Source: Epiperipatus broadwayi (Eukaryota > Onychophora > Udeonychophora > Euonychophora > Peripatidae). Taken from it: a stretch of 64,000 bases of DNA. Below are positions 24,459 through 36,700 of the stretch, piece by piece. Both the position numbers and the translations under genes were made by a program. Within the stretch, counting starts at the first letter, position 1, and each line of letters starts with the position of its first letter. The stretch spans positions 5,980,834 through 6,044,833 of the forward strand of contig JAQFVV010006270.1 of the NCBI GenBank assembly GCA_028023455.1, given 5' to 3'. Under the pieces are notes generated by a model. It was not told the DNA's origin. It did no database searches and saw only the letters and a program-made list of their open reading frames with translations.

Positions 24459-25079
24459 TCCAATTAGATAGTTATCAAATTAGTTGAACTGTATTCTGCA
24501 GTTATTTTTTCTGTAACACATTTTAGATATTTTATTCTTATAAAGATATTTTACTAATTGGATACATATAGTTTGCCTATGCCATAATGACAAGTGATGG
24601 ACATATTTTAAACTTTGCTTTTACATATAAAAGCGTGCAAAACTTGACATCTTATATATATAAAGCTTATTTGAATACTTTTATTAGTATGACATTTTTT
24701 TTCCAATTTTTTCATTTGCCATCATCATGCAACATTTGCCCCAATGCAAGAACCCCATATTTTACCAAGTCTTTTTTCCCATTCTGCTTTACATTCCATC
24801 CTTTTTTTCCAAATCCCCATTAAATTTTTCATTAAGATAATGCCTTTAGTCATTTTTTCCCTTTTTATAATTTCTCTATTTAAATGCTTGTCTATCTTTC
24901 TATGTCTGTTGTGCATTCAGACATTATTAATGTTTTAATGACATAACAATAAATTATATTTCATTAAAAAAAACTATTTATATTTCTAATACACTTCAAT
25001 ATTTTATGTTTTTTTTTCAATATGATGAGTGTGATATTTCTAGTTTATCAAAAATGCATCAGATTTAAACATGAATTTG

Positions 25080-25594
25080 GAAGATGATATGGAACAGGCA
25101 AAACTCTCCATACAGTAGTGCCACTCAGTGTCAATTGAGTAATCGGTGGATGCTAGAAGGCTTATGCATAAAATCCCCATCTAGTGCCTACTTATCCAAT
25201 ATCCCCAGACTAGTTTCTGGCTTATGGCCTTCGTCAGTGAGGAGCTTTGGATCTGAGAGCCCTGCACCTAGATCTTGGGATCTAATGTAACCCTCTAGCA
25301 GCCATCTTTTATCTCTATATAACTACAAAACTATGAGAATAAAATTGAAAACACAATAATATATTCAATCTAAGCTCAACAGCTTATATAGTCATATGGG
25401 TCTGAACCCAGTTCAATACCCATATATTTTGGTGTCTTTGGCTCTTTAACAACCATAGCCACCACTATCCTATTAGGCATCCATTGATTACTCTGGTTGG
25501 CACTGAGTGGCACTTCACTATGGAGAGTTTTTTTGCCTATTTTAATAACAGTTATGTGCTAGCATAAGAAATAGTGATCATGTGAAGATGATAT
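25080..25594. mobile_element. Family A foldback element with 11-bp TSD
   Basis: The insert 25091-25583 is flanked by GAAGATGATAT (25080-25090 and 25584-25594). Left arm: AACAGGCAAAACTCTCCATA and CAGTAGTGCCACTCAGTG. Right arm: the complement, followed by the family tail AGTGATCATGT. Between the arms is an antisense ribozyme-bearing segment (25203-25242). It sits in an older RTE fragment, which gives the relative age of the two insertions. Confidence 0.8.
25203..25242 (-). ncRNA. Candidate hammerhead ribozyme (family A), core intact
   Basis: Minus strand: stem I 5' half CCTCA; core CTGACGA; A; stem II GGC/GCC with loop CATAA; A; core GAA; ACTAGT as a very short helix III; C17; then TGGGG, which pairs with CCTCA through four Watson-Crick pairs and one G-U. 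Other A copies have AGC/GCT in stem II, a compensating change. Helix III (A-C...G-U with a two-base loop, or one pair with four) is shorter than in families C and E, which lowers confidence in activity. Confidence 0.6.
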
Positions 25595-27714
25595 AGCTGG
25601 ACATATTGCTAGAAGAGATGATAATAGATGGACAGTTGAAATCTTAAACTGGATTCCAAGAGACTGTAAAAGACGAGACTACAAGAGATGGATGGATGAA
25701 ATAAGGTAGTGTGCTGTGTTGATGTGGAGAAGAGAGCTTAGAGAATGGAGATGGATTGAACTTGATTCTGCAAATGGTTGAAATTTATGATCATGATGGA
25801 AGATGACAAAAAAATAATAAAAGAAAATAGAAAACTTTCATTTTAGAAATGAGACAAAAATTAATATATATATCTGTCAAAGAGAAAGTTAATAAATATA
25901 ATATAAAAAATTATAAAAAGTAATCAAGTAAGATATAATCTATAAAAGACCCATAATTTTCGGTATAATCTCTATTGACTTTAATATGCTTCGCATATTA
26001 CTTTATTATTCGCTAGAATTTAGTAGCAAAGAAGTCTTAACACATTTATGCATCTCTTTTTCAATTTTTTTTAGCAAAATGTTATGAATAATTTAATGAA
26101 ATAATCATTTCTCATCACAAACAGAAAACATTTTTTTCAGGAATATCCTTTGCAGAAAGTCCTTTCGCTTTTAAAAAAGGCATAACACAACTCTCCAAAA
26201 CTTGCATTTAAATGCAAATACCATTTTACTAAATGAAATCAGCCACTGGATATGTTCTTTTGCTAAATATATACTGTAATATATAGATAAAACTTGTTAC
26301 TCCTACTATAAGTGTTTTACTTTCATGTATAATTTATTTTCCCATGACACACACACAAATGCAAAATCAAAAACCTTCTACCTCAAAATGTTTCTTTATT
26401 TAATATTTTCCTAATTAGTCTTTTTGTTTCTTTAATAATAGATATTTTCTTTACTACTCTTTAAAATTATTTTGTAATTTAGTTTCTTCGGACAATTTTT
26501 TAAAATGTAAGTAAATCCATATTTACATTTGTCAACATTTCTGCTCCATAAAGTACCATACATGGATATTTTTAAAACTTAAAATTTGTTCTTCTTTTTA
26601 ATACATTATTCATAATCATTGTAGACATGCAATCAAAAGTCTTTTCATAATTAATGAAGTCAAAGTATAATGGAGTTTTGTATTTAACATATTTTAAGAT
26701 TACTTCATTGCATAAACAAATAATTGAATGGTTTGTCATTCAGATCATAAGATATTGGAATACCAAAAAATGAGAAAGTTGAGCTACAATTCATAGATCA
26801 TTAGCTTTTGAGACCACAACTGCATTAAATCATGCAGGATACTACCTCATTTATGATTTGTGAATGTTCATGACAAAAAATCCAGTTTCTTTCCAATTTT
26901 TTGCATACAATTTGAGTAAATGATTGATATCAATTTATAAGACTCCATATTTTTGAAACAACAAAACAATAACTAATATGGGCATTATTGCAGATGTTGA
27001 ACATAAATATACTTGAAATTGTTCGGTAATCTGAAAAAGTTAATAAACTCATATATTTGAAAAATATAACGCAATTGTGATCATTATTGATAGGAGAAAT
27101 TATTATGCATAGTTCTTAGACCAGTGATTAATGTCTTTTATCGGTAATATTTAGTTTCAATCAACTTTACATACTACTTTTGAAAAATAATCAGACTACG
27201 GTGGCAATCTTTCCACCAAAAAAACAAAACAAAAAAAGAACTTTATCCTGAGACTCTATTGAAAAACTATGAAATTATGCATAATAATATGGAAACAATC
27301 ATCAGTCTTTAATGATTCTACTTGAGTATTAGAAGAGTTGTCAAAATTATTCTTGACATGATGGTAAGAAAAAATTTATATACTATCTTTTTTTTTTCAA
27401 AAGATACGTAATTCCATTAACAAACCATATTTTGATTAAATGAAAGTATTTTTTTCTTTCAATCTAATTATTATTACATTTTGATTTTAAACAAATTATG
27501 ATCATTTAAAAATATTCAAACAAATTCACACGGAAAAAATAAAAGATACATTTTATAATATATTGCAAAAACTTTAAAATTCTTTTTTTAATAATATATA
27601 AAAATAATTCTTCGGAATAAATCACAAAATAGTAATGAAAAATTATTCGACAAATGTTTTTGTGATATTCAAACATAATTATTAACTTGTACAAAAAAAA
27701 TCCCTAACAATAAT

Positions 27715-30700
27715 TTAAATAGGACTGTGACATAGTGGACAGTTTTGACAAACACTAATGTCCTGCTCATAAGCCCTATGTTTACATACGTTACACATCC
27801 AAAATCGGTAATCCATGAGCGGCCGCCCTGTAACAATACAAGTAGGAAATTTAGCTTCACAGCTTGGGCAAACTGGACACCAATCAGGTATCATAGTTTC
27901 ACAATTTGTGCACTCTGCTTTACTTGTGCGATTATCCTTGGGGCTGTGTCTAATAAAAATTTCTAGTGCAAGACTTTCGTAGGCTTGTCTTTGTTGCGGA
28001 GTTAAGGTTTCAATAGATTCCAATCTGATAAACGCTTTTGAGCACATATTAAAAGCTTGATTTGCACAGCTGGCTAAAGCCAACAGTGAATAAATATCAA
28101 CAGGATCAATAATGTCTTCATATTCTCGTAAATGAAGAGCTGTTTTCATTGCCGCATCAACATAGCCTTCGTAGATTTGTCTTTGAGCTAGAAGATAAAA
28201 ATGATAAGCTTCGGCTCCTTTCCACGCATTATCAATCATTTTTGAATCCGTAATAGAACTACTATCTTCTTCAAGCATTCCCGATAACACTGTTGTTGCC
28301 TCTTTTTTGTTTTTAGCTTTGTTACGTGAAGTCTGCTTCACATGGGTGTGGTAATTTTCAATAAGTAAAGCTGCAAGCACATAAAGTTTCTTTATTCTTA
28401 GTGGCTTAGTTCCTTTATTACCTTCCTGATCTGCAATTTTAAAAAGAAGTTTTGCGGCATCTAAATAATGATTAGCTTTTCGGTACAATTCCACAGCATT
28501 TAGTAGCTTATTTTTTTCCAACAAATGCTGAGCGTATTTAGCTAGTACTGAATCTATTTCTTTCATATTGTGTGTTTTGGCTAAATCTACAGCTGTATTC
28601 CATTGATTTAACTGAATGCAACAGTCAATTGCTGCTTTAATCTTATTACACTTGATAAATGCTGATACTGCTTGTTCACACATGCCTACTGTTACAAACA
28701 TATTAGCAACATCTGTTAATAAGACGTGATTTTCGGGTAGGTTAGTAACTAAATTTTCTAAACCAACAAAATCTTCAAGCATGTAATAGCATTCAGCTAA
28801 ACGTTCTTGATTTCGTCCTTGTACATAATATGTCAATGCATTATCCCATTTCTGTCTATCAGCATAATAATCACCGATAGCATTCCAAGCTTCTTCTAAT
28901 TGAACGTCATCTCCTGCGCCACTACCTGCCTTTAGTAACTGTACTACTCTAAACCAGTCACCTAATTTCTGCCGTAAATCAATTGCCAAATCTCTTCTAT
29001 CAATTTCTAGATACATTCTTTCAACATCTTCAAACTGCTTAAAATAAGCAGCAATTTCTGCAGATTTCATTACTTCACTTTGTAAGTTATTAAGTTTTTT
29101 GACAAATTCAATTCCCTGATAATCTTTACATCGAACAAATGCCTGTTCGGCAACTTTCAATTCCAGTTTTTCTAAAGCACTTTCAGCTAGAAGACGCCAT
29201 AGTCTTGGATGAGGATTGTCTTCAATAAATTGTTGTGCATCTTCAATACCCACTTTTTCTAAAAGATCACGAGTATCTCTCAAGGATTTAATTTCCATTT
29301 CTAAAATAAAATCTTTGCTTGGGTGCTCAGGATCTTTCATAATTTCATCAATTAAAACAGATCGTATTTGCAAATTTTCAAAATGGCAAATATAACCACT
29401 ACTTAGAATAGGTTCTTCTGGATCAAGATTTCTAAAAACATACATTCGACTTTTTTCCATAACAGCAAAAACTTGTGGATTGTCTTCAGCCCATTTCATA
29501 TCCCAAACATCTTTTCGCTCAAATTTCAATAGTTCACCAACTATTTCTTCTCCAGTATTTGTATTAGTGATACAAATATCAAGATCTAAAATGGTTAAAA
29601 TTCCTAAAATGTCAATAATTGCAAGTCTATTTGATGCACAGTTCAAACTCATTTGATGAGGTTGAGAATTCAATGTGTACTTGTGCGTGAGAACAACCTG
29701 TGGTTGTGAATAACGGAATAATAAACCAGAGGCCTTTGCAATAATAATAATAGTTTCAGATGCACAAATTGAACATATAGGATCTCTACTTGGTTCAATA
29801 AGATTAGCTCCTACTGAATCAGCTTCTTTAATATTACCTCCAACTTCATGAACAAAATATAACTTACCATCTTTACCCTCTTTTCTTTTTTGTGGAGCCA
29901 TATCCATTACAGCTAATTTTTTTGGTGTGCGATAATTCCACATATAAAATGCTTCCCTAGAAGCTGCAAAAATATGTGATTTAGTCATACATAAAGATAT
30001 AGGTTGAATATCAATATATTTAGAGTCTAACGGAGTACCAATGGCATTACAAAGAACAAGAATACTTTGCTGTGTACCATCATCAGCTTTAGTAGCTAAA
30101 ACACAGTGGTCTCCTTTAGCAGCCACAGCTACTAAATGTTTAACATATTTGATATAATGTTCTTTATTTCCACAATCCCAAAACCCTACACAGTGTTCAG
30201 TTCGATCTGGTTTAGTAAATGAATAAATTACTGTATTAGCACAATAACCCCATTTATAGTCTGGACGGATATTTGCAAAATAAATAAAAGAATCAACTGC
30301 CAAGGCAATTCGTAAACTGCAACCTTCCCATGAGCAGCCAGAAATTTTCTTTCCTGGAACTTTTAATGTTCTTAAATGTTCACCAAAAGGTGTATAAAAT
30401 TGTACAACATTAAAATCCATATCTTTTTGAGTGCCTGTGATTGCTAAAATACCACCATTATGATTCCACTGAACATCTGAAACCTGAATACCTGTATCAA
30501 TTAATACAGGTGTCTCATCATTTTCATCCAACATAATTTGGCATCTACCATTAACATAACAAATTACTAATGTTGGACAACCTGGCTCTAAATAACCTTC
30601 TCTACCATTATACCAAGTTACTCCTGCAATCTGGACAGTTCCAGAGATATTTGTCAAGCAATGCACTGATAATTTATTGATAAAATTTCCTGAATTGTCA

Positions 30701-31248
30701 TAAATATGGATTTCTCCATTAATCAATCCAAAAAGAAGTATTTTGCCATCGGGTGACCATTCTACACTTGATAATTGGAATTTTAAATCTTTGCCCCATA
30801 TTCTATTCCCATCTACAGAACCTACAATCACTGCACCATCTTCATAAACAATACATATTTTTTGTCCGTCAACATTCCAAGCCATGTCTCTTACTATAGA
30901 TTTATTTCGATTATTAATCATTTCTTCATACCAGGAACCTTTATAAAGCATCCATACAATTATAAGACCATTCTGATCACTGCTTGTCAATTTTTGATGC
31001 TGTTCATTCCAAATAACTACTTGAACGGAACCAGTTTGCCCTTCAAGCGTCTGGTTCATCGACAAATTGGTTGGGGCTGCAAGTCCCTTTACTTTGATAT
31101 CTGGTCCAGTTTGTGCTTCAAGTTTTAAGACTTTCAATAATCCATCTTCCCCTCCGCAAGCTATATAGCCCTGCTCTTTATTCCAAGCTATACTCCGTAA
31201 TCGCGTATTGTTGGGAATGGCAATTTTTTTACTTAAATAAATAAACAT
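27715..31248 (-). CDS. WDR35: WDR35/IFT121, intraflagellar transport complex A subunit, intronless
   Basis: Complete single open frame of 1,177 codons, close to the human protein length (about 1,170-1,181). WDR35/IFT121 is a subunit of the IFT-A complex, which drives retrograde intraflagellar transport and the entry of membrane proteins into cilia. The N-terminus ([14 protein letters not shown], then [20 protein letters not shown]) matches the family exactly at the start of the first beta-propeller, which fixes the start codon. WD40 repeats run to about residue 650 (for example [11 protein letters not shown] and [10 protein letters not shown]), followed by a helical TPR-like solenoid (about 660-1080). 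The cysteine-rich C-terminus (about 1110-1177) has repeated C-x2-C pairs (CTNC, CPVC, CNVC, CPLC) of a zinc-binding domain. No introns interrupt it, whereas the vertebrate gene has more than 20 exons. No frameshift or internal stop is seen, so it is presumably functional. It lies in intron 1 of the CFAP90-like gene on the same strand. Confidence 0.97.
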   Translation of the reverse strand: MFIYLSKKIAIPNNTRLRSIAWNKEQGYIACGGEDGLLKVLKLEAQTGPDIKVKGLAAPTNLSMNQTLEGQTGSVQVVIWNEQHQKLTSSDQNGLIIVWMLYKGSWYEEMINNRNKSIVRDMAWNVDGQKICIVYEDGAVIVGSVDGNRIWGKDLKFQLSSVEWSPDGKILLFGLINGEIHIYDNSGNFINKLSVHCLTNISGTVQIAGVTWYNGREGYLEPGCPTLVICYVNGRCQIMLDENDETPVLIDTGIQVSDVQWNHNGGILAITGTQKDMDFNVVQFYTPFGEHLRTLKVPGKKISGCSWEGCSLRIALAVDSFIYFANIRPDYKWGYCANTVIYSFTKPDRTEHCVGFWDCGNKEHYIKYVKHLVAVAAKGDHCVLATKADDGTQQSILVLCNAIGTPLDSKYIDIQPISLCMTKSHIFAASREAFYMWNYRTPKKLAVMDMAPQKRKEGKDGKLYFVHEVGGNIKEADSVGANLIEPSRDPICSICASETIIIIAKASGLLFRYSQPQVVLTHKYTLNSQPHQMSLNCASNRLAIIDILGILTILDLDICITNTNTGEEIVGELLKFERKDVWDMKWAEDNPQVFAVMEKSRMYVFRNLDPEEPILSSGYICHFENLQIRSVLIDEIMKDPEHPSKDFILEMEIKSLRDTRDLLEKVGIEDAQQFIEDNPHPRLWRLLAESALEKLELKVAEQAFVRCKDYQGIEFVKKLNNLQSEVMKSAEIAAYFKQFEDVERMYLEIDRRDLAIDLRQKLGDWFRVVQLLKAGSGAGDDVQLEEAWNAIGDYYADRQKWDNALTYYVQGRNQERLAECYYMLEDFVGLENLVTNLPENHVLLTDVANMFVTVGMCEQAVSAFIKCNKIKAAIDCCIQLNQWNTAVDLAKTHNMKEIDSVLAKYAQHLLEKNKLLNAVELYRKANHYLDAAKLLFKIADQEGNKGTKPLRIKKLYVLAALLIENYHTHVKQTSRNKAKNKKEATTVLSGMLEEDSSSITDSKMIDNAWKGAEAYHFYLLAQRQIYEGYVDAAMKTALHLREYEDIIDPVDIYSLLALASCANQAFNMCSKAFIRLESIETLTPQQRQAYESLALEIFIRHSPKDNRTSKAECTNCETMIPDWCPVCPSCEAKFPTCIVTGRPLMDYRFWMCNVCKHRAYEQDISVCQNCPLCHSPI

Positions 31249-31424
31249 TTTTGAAATACTTTTAATTAAAAAATGGGTACATCCAATATTTCTAAATAAA
31301 CATATATATATTCAAGATTAATGATCCATATGAAGTCTAAATTTATTTAAGAAAGTAATGTAAATGATTTAAAAATAAATGCTTGTATTTAAGAAAATAG
31401 CAAGACAGTAGAAAACAAAAGTTG

Positions 31425-31439
31425 GTATCCAAGGGCAAC
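31425..31439. promoter_or_regulatory. Candidate RFX X-box
   Basis: The minus strand reads GTTGCC-CTT-GGATAC. The X-box consensus is GTNRCC, 0-3 bases, RGYAAC; the first half is perfect and the second matches at four of six positions. It lies about 180 bases upstream of the WDR35 start and just inside intron 1 of the CFAP90-like gene. That is the position expected for an RFX site controlling ciliary genes. It is a single imperfect match. Confidence 0.4.
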
Positions 31440-31447
31440 AACGTTAC

Positions 31448-31588
31448 CTGACTTATGCTGGCAAAATACCGCATTTCTTTTGGATCATAAATTTTTGCTG
31501 GAACATAACTGAAAGATGATACAGTGCTTAACCTTCGATTCTTCATATACGTCAAAAATTCTTCATGATTTTGTTCTAAATACGACAT
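31448..31588 (-). CDS. CFAP90: CFAP90-like gene, exon 1
   Basis: A 141-base first coding exon of 47 codons on the minus strand. It begins MSYLEQNHEEFLTYMKN, contains STVSSFSYVPAKIYDPKEMRYF, and ends at CAG/GTAACG in phase 0. The combination of an S-x-F-S-Y-(I/V)-P segment with DPKE...YF is the N-terminal hallmark remembered for CFAP90 (C5orf49), a microtubule-associated axonemal protein. Exon 2 is assigned at 11816-11935 in matching phase. The open frame runs past the donor for another 34 codons without similarity, supporting the splice. Only part of the gene is in the window. Confidence 0.6.
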
Positions 31589-31845
31589 GCTTCATTTAAT
31601 AATGAGAGAAAAGGCTTACAATATCAAAATTGTAATCACGAATCACAGGATTCCAGAATGTTTCAACATTATTTAAAGTAGTTTTAACTGTTAGCTTTTT
31701 AAAAAACTATACTTGAAGTTCTTTAATTATGGATAATTATAAAATGCATACTTTAAATAGAATTTGACATTCCAAAAGGAAGTGTGGATTATTGTTCTAA
31801 AAGCTATACTCCGGAGATAAACAAACCAATTATTAATTACCCATA
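31589..31845. promoter_or_regulatory. Probable bidirectional promoter
   Basis: A gap of about 260 bases separates the CFAP90-like start (minus) from a candidate first exon on the plus strand. No TATA box is assigned because the whole region is A+T-rich. Confidence 0.35.
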
Positions 31846-31875
31846 ATGCTAAGAAATCAGAAAATGGCCGAAGCG
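31846..31875 (+). CDS. Candidate divergent first coding exon
   Basis: ATG at 31846 and an in-frame ATG at 31864 in good context (GAAAATGGCC) lead into GCG/GTAAGT, a near-perfect splice donor, at 31876. The second start gives M-A-E-A before the intron. The gene cannot be identified from so short an exon and no downstream exon is assigned; the exon at 47736 is one possibility. An AAAATGGC element also resembles a YY1 site, so a regulatory role is an alternative. Confidence 0.4.
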
Positions 31876-31876
31876 G

Positions 31877-33300
31877 TAAGTAGAAACTATTCACATGGAT
31901 GTATTGATGAAAGGAATTTATTATATTTATTTACGTGAGTTTTGTTAGCGAGCCTACTGTAAAAAACTTTATGCCTATTTTAATTTTAATGAATTAGGAA
32001 AATGTCGAATTTGCATTTTTGAAATGTACTTGATATAAAAGACAAATGTCATTTATACTCTTTAATATTTTTAAATTATGACTTTTATCCAAAATTCTGT
32101 GTTATGATTTTATGCGGAATAAAAAAAAAAACAGAGACTTTTATCATTTATCTATTTTTTGTTTCAATATTTAAAAAGAATTATGAAATTAGTTTTATAA
32201 CCTATTATTTTTCTAGTTTTAAATTAACTTATGAAAAAAATATAAACATTTCAACTAATACTATTATTAACTTGATTTAGATAACCCACTTATTTCCTGT
32301 TATGAATTATTTTTATATTTATTGTTAATTTTTTTGAACACAATAAGGATAACTATATATATACAATGTAATAAATTTTATTTTGATTGCTGTCTTGAAA
32401 TGTAGATTTAAAATAAAAAGGTACCTCTCGGATTTAGACGTTTTTAATCGTTAGGAATTAGGCAGACCGAATCTTTATGAATTAAATGCATGAATTAGTG
32501 TTCAGATTTTTTTTTTTATCTGTGCATTTTTTTAAGGTTATATTAACATTATCCAAAATTCAACTATTACAGTTACAGTGGTTTTAGTTATGTCACTCGA
32601 TGTTTAGTTATCATTAATTGCAATATACACGACATATATGTACAGGATACTTGATAAGATTTGTTGAGATAATTAAAAGATTTCTTTTTTCCCTATTTAA
32701 ATTATTATGAAGTATTATATTCTTTCTTTTACCTTATATCCGCCAGAAATTTACTCTGAAGAAGATTGCTAATCAGTCAAAAAACTGTCAGACTGATTAA
32801 ATTAAATAAAACAAGCATTGTTACAATGATAAAGAAAAGTGAATTTGTTTAATTATCTAAATTATTACGTTTGGAGAGTTAGTAAATAAATTCCTGTATT
32901 ACCTCATTAAAGTTTTTCATTTTTGTAGATATTAGTATATAAAATAACTATATAAAGTAATAGTTTTTGCAGTAAATGATTTATCACATTAAAAAAAAGA
33001 TTTATATATATATATCACTAATTCATATAAATAAGCCATTATTGAGTAGGTTAAATTTAAATGTGTTATATCCAATTTTCTTAAGTCCTAAAGCAACAAA
33101 TTAACTATGAAGTTTTATTTTAATCTTATTCATAGAACCACAGCAACGAGTTTTAAGGAAAAATTTACTCATTTATTAGTAGCTTTATTGATGAATAGTA
33201 CAAAGTTGTATTAAGTTTATTTCTTGAAAATTAATTAAAAAAACAAATAGATTACTTGGTTGAATAAGTAGAATAAGAAAAAAATACTATTTTATATGAA
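31877..33300. other. A+T-rich non-coding stretch
   Basis: No gene is seen. About 32755-32830 has a decayed B-like motif (TCTGAAGAAGATTGCTAATC) followed by ACAAGCATTGTTACAATG. Confidence 0.5.
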
Positions 33301-33309
33301 TTTCTCTAA

Positions 33310-33520
33310 TGTACAGTATGGAGAGTTTTGCCTCTGTGAAAAAGAACTTGTGTAAGCATAAAGATTAGTCATCATGTGATGGACTATTATAACTTTATCT
33401 TTTTGGAAATATAAATAGAAGTTCTGAAGAAGATTGCTGGGGCAATCAAAACTGTCAATAGTGAGTTGTAAAAAGGCATTGTAAAAAGTAATAAAGAACA
33501 TAGATGATATTAATTTCTCT
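33310..33520. mobile_element. Family A arm followed by a family B half copy
   Basis: At 33310-33380 are the A right-arm sequence CAGTATGGAGAGTTTTGCCT and the tail ATCATGTGATGG. At 33417-33520 is a family B half copy (AAGTTCTGAAGAAGATTGCT, CAATC, then AAAACTGTC, and ending GTAAAAAGTAATAAAGAAC). G12 of the core is A, so it is probably inactive. Confidence 0.65.
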
Positions 33521-33639
33521 AATGGATATCTGGCACATTTATTTTATAAATACCAAAACAAATTGAATTTTTATGTTCTTTACAATGATGTATTCCAATG
33601 CTAATTGTAGGATGAGAGTAAATTTAAATTTCATATATA

Positions 33640-33765
33640 TATCTTATAATAACTTTTTTCATATACACTTCAATGCAAACAAATTTTCTTAAAAAACTTC
33701 TTTATTTTCCTTACAGTTTCGACTGTCCAGCAGTCTTCATCAGAGCTACAATATTTGAATAATAT
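33640..33765 (-). repeat. Family B copy, antisense
   Basis: The minus strand carries AGCTCTGATGAAGACTG, CTGGA, CAGTCGAAACTGTAA followed by AATAAAGAAGTTT and AAGTGTATATGAA. The same order is found on the plus strand at 60016-60115. Core and stem II (GACTG/CAGTC) are intact. Confidence 0.75.
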
Positions 33766-36700
33766 AAATACATAACCATCAGTTCACATATATATAAAAT
33801 ATACACATATGTATATCAAAAATATACACATATATTCCCTACATACATATATAGATATATATTTAAATTTATTGTTAGTTATATATTTAGATTTGTCTTA
33901 TTCAGGGTTGTAGTAATCAGGACAAACAGATAACTTTAATAATATTTTACTATTGCATGACAGGTTTGTACTTTTTATTTATTTTAATCTGATATCAAGG
34001 AGAGATTTATCTGCATCAGATATATAATAAATTTTAAATGAATTGCTAGAAAAGTCTTTTTAGTAAAGTGTAAAACATGGTAATATAGGAAATAATCTTT
34101 TCATCAATAAAATTATTAATAAAGAAGTTAATCTTTAAATTTAATATGCTTTTGTTTCAAGACTAAAATAAAAATAAAACTTCACAGTTTAATTTTTTTT
34201 TTTCAGTTTTTGTACTCAAGTTATAACGGATCATCTAATATCTTTTCTATCAAACTAAGCTTTTTCCTAGGTTCTATTTGGTCTGGATTTTTCTAATTAT
34301 CTTTTTTTTTTTTTAATAACTTTTTTATCTTCTGTTCATTCAATTGAAGAACTATTAATTTTTTAAAATTAAATCCTTAATTAATTTGCTTAAATTTAAT
34401 TCTTTTAATAAGCTTAAATTAATTTAAATTTAAGTTTTCACTTTCAAGGTTTTCAAAAGTTCTTCAGTTTATCAATACTGGAATTGGGTGCTATCTTTTC
34501 CTATAACTTTATTAACATGTTTATATTTCTTTATGTGCGATAATGATTTCTAAAAAGCTAATTTTCTATTTTGGGCCAAAACATTTTTTTTATATATAAT
34601 TTTTTTTCTTTTTATAGTAAAGTCCATATCAGCCATCTGTTGAATGTCTCTATTGAGTATTAAATTTTAATCTACTCTTTTTTTAAATAGAATTCATCCA
34701 TAATTTAGAAATTAAGAAATCAACTATCCGTGATCTTTTATCTTTTCAACACATTCTCTTGTAGTTGATATGTTTTTGAACTCGTTTCAAAAAGTAATCG
34801 TTTACTGAGTGTGATTTTTTTTCACTATCCCTATGGTATTCATTTAAATAACAATACCCAATTTATAATTCAATACCGAGTGTAATTTACTACAAAGGAA
34901 AGATGAACAATCTTATAAAGTAACTACAGCTTAGCACTGCTTTTGACCGAGCAGGTCATATTTATAGCATTAGATAAAGTCAGATACCCAAATTTATTAT
35001 TTTTCTTTTTTTTTTTAGATTATCCAGTTATAGAATTTTTCATATTGTCCCCTCCCCCTTTTTTTTTTTATAATACTTGATTTTTCAAGATTAACATTAA
35101 CAGATATTGTTTATCTTTTAAATAGAAAAAAATATACTTTTGTACCTTTCAGTCAGTCAATGAAAGGAAAAAAAAACAGAACATTTTTATATAATGAAAT
35201 GTTTTTAGGCTTTTATACTAAAACAATTTAAAAACAAAGACCGAATTGACGACCATAGTTAAAATGAGATTAAAATTGAAATATAGAGTTTCCAATTTTG
35301 TTGTGTAACCTATTTATGAGTAAGTGGGAGGAAAATTATACAACTTCATTAATATGATGTGTTGAAGTATGTCTTTTTTAAATGATCACAATTACAGTGC
35401 ATTTCTTTATATTGAACATATTTTTATACATTTGACGTTATTTTAACACTATTTTTATATAAAAAAATGAATGTAAGTTTGTAGATTTTGAACAAGAATT
35501 GAGTGTGTTTAATTGAGGTAAATTAATATAATATGAAAAAACTACTTGGGTTTTTAAATGAAATATTTAAAAGGAGGTGTAGATTGAAAGGAGAGATTAA
35601 AATTATGCTCTGAATGAAAATTGAATTCGATGAAAGATAAGTGAAGGTTTAATTTATTTTGTGTAATGGAAAGTTATTAAACAACATAATTGTTGCAATC
35701 TATATGAAGAAAATATTGATTTATTTTGAAATAAAAATAAATGCTGAAAAAAAAAAAAATGTAAATAGATATCTGTATTGAGAAGTGGAGATTGAAACAA
35801 ACAATTGCATTATGATTTTAAATGTGTTGTAGAACTATAAGGAATTTGGAAAGAGGATTGCAGTGCCCAACAAAATATTATAAAAGATTATTTTTAGCTT
35901 CAGTAAAATTATAATTGAAGAAGATACTGCTTGTGGAAAAAAAAATGAATAAGAAAAAATGTAAGAAAGGTATTAGAACAAAATATTATATTATTAAAAA
36001 ATAATATTTATTTATTATGAGGTCAGCATAGAAAGATTAAACAATGTTTGAGAATGTAGAGGCAGATAAAAGAATAATGCCATTCAATTTTTCTATTTTT
36101 CTCAATTGAGAATTGAGAAATGTTCCTGTAACCTTGCATTATATAATTGCCATCTTCAAAAATAACTTGGAAGTACGACTAGCATCGGCTTTTCTTTTTT
36201 TTTTTTTTAAGAAAAATTGGCCGTCATATTTAAATGTTATGAATGATTTGAATAATGCTTTTCATTTTCTATTTCTTTAGCCGTCTGATTAACATTCATT
36301 GTCCAAAACTATTGAAAAAACTTATTATGTAATAATATGTTTAACACTCATTAATAATAAATTTTCTCCACTTTTCCATTGAAGTTATATTTCAAAGCAT
36401 TTATTAATTTATTTTATTCTTGAAGAAATCATATTTTTTTTGGATATTATCTTCATATCTCTAAACGGGTTCAGTATTGCACATTTTCTCCTGCTTTATG
36501 GAGACAAAAATTTAAAATTAATTTTTTTTTTTTTTTTTTAGAATTTTCAAATAATAAGTAAAAGAAAGATATATTCTTTGAATGATTCATCAAATGTGGG
36601 TTTCTATTTAATAGAATTTATATAAATAAACCATAACACCTCTTCTTCCATATATGTCTTTATGTATCTTGTTTTATTTCACTGAGTTCACATATATAAA

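Larger units (their letters stand above)
25050..25800 (+). pseudogene. RTE-type LINE reverse transcriptase C-terminus, split by a family A element
   Basis: After 25584 the frame encodes a sequence typical of the end of RTE-clade reverse transcriptases: a GHIARRDDNRWT stretch, W-I-P-R-D-C-K-R-R, a R-W-M-D-E-I run, then W...EW.WIELD. If the family A insert (25091-25583) is removed together with one TSD copy, the open frame extends leftwards into about 25060. The copy ends near an ATGATCATGATGG run, resembling the short-repeat tails of RTE elements. It has an internal stop and is inactive. Confidence 0.65.

Noticed and set aside
24587-24938. Overlapping short open frames on both strands
   Set aside because: Low-complexity Phe/Pro/Ser-rich translations with no supporting signals.
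27500-31300. TSD or poly(A) tail around WDR35 proving a retrocopy
   Set aside because: None could be found by eye, so the retrogene origin rests on the lack of introns alone.
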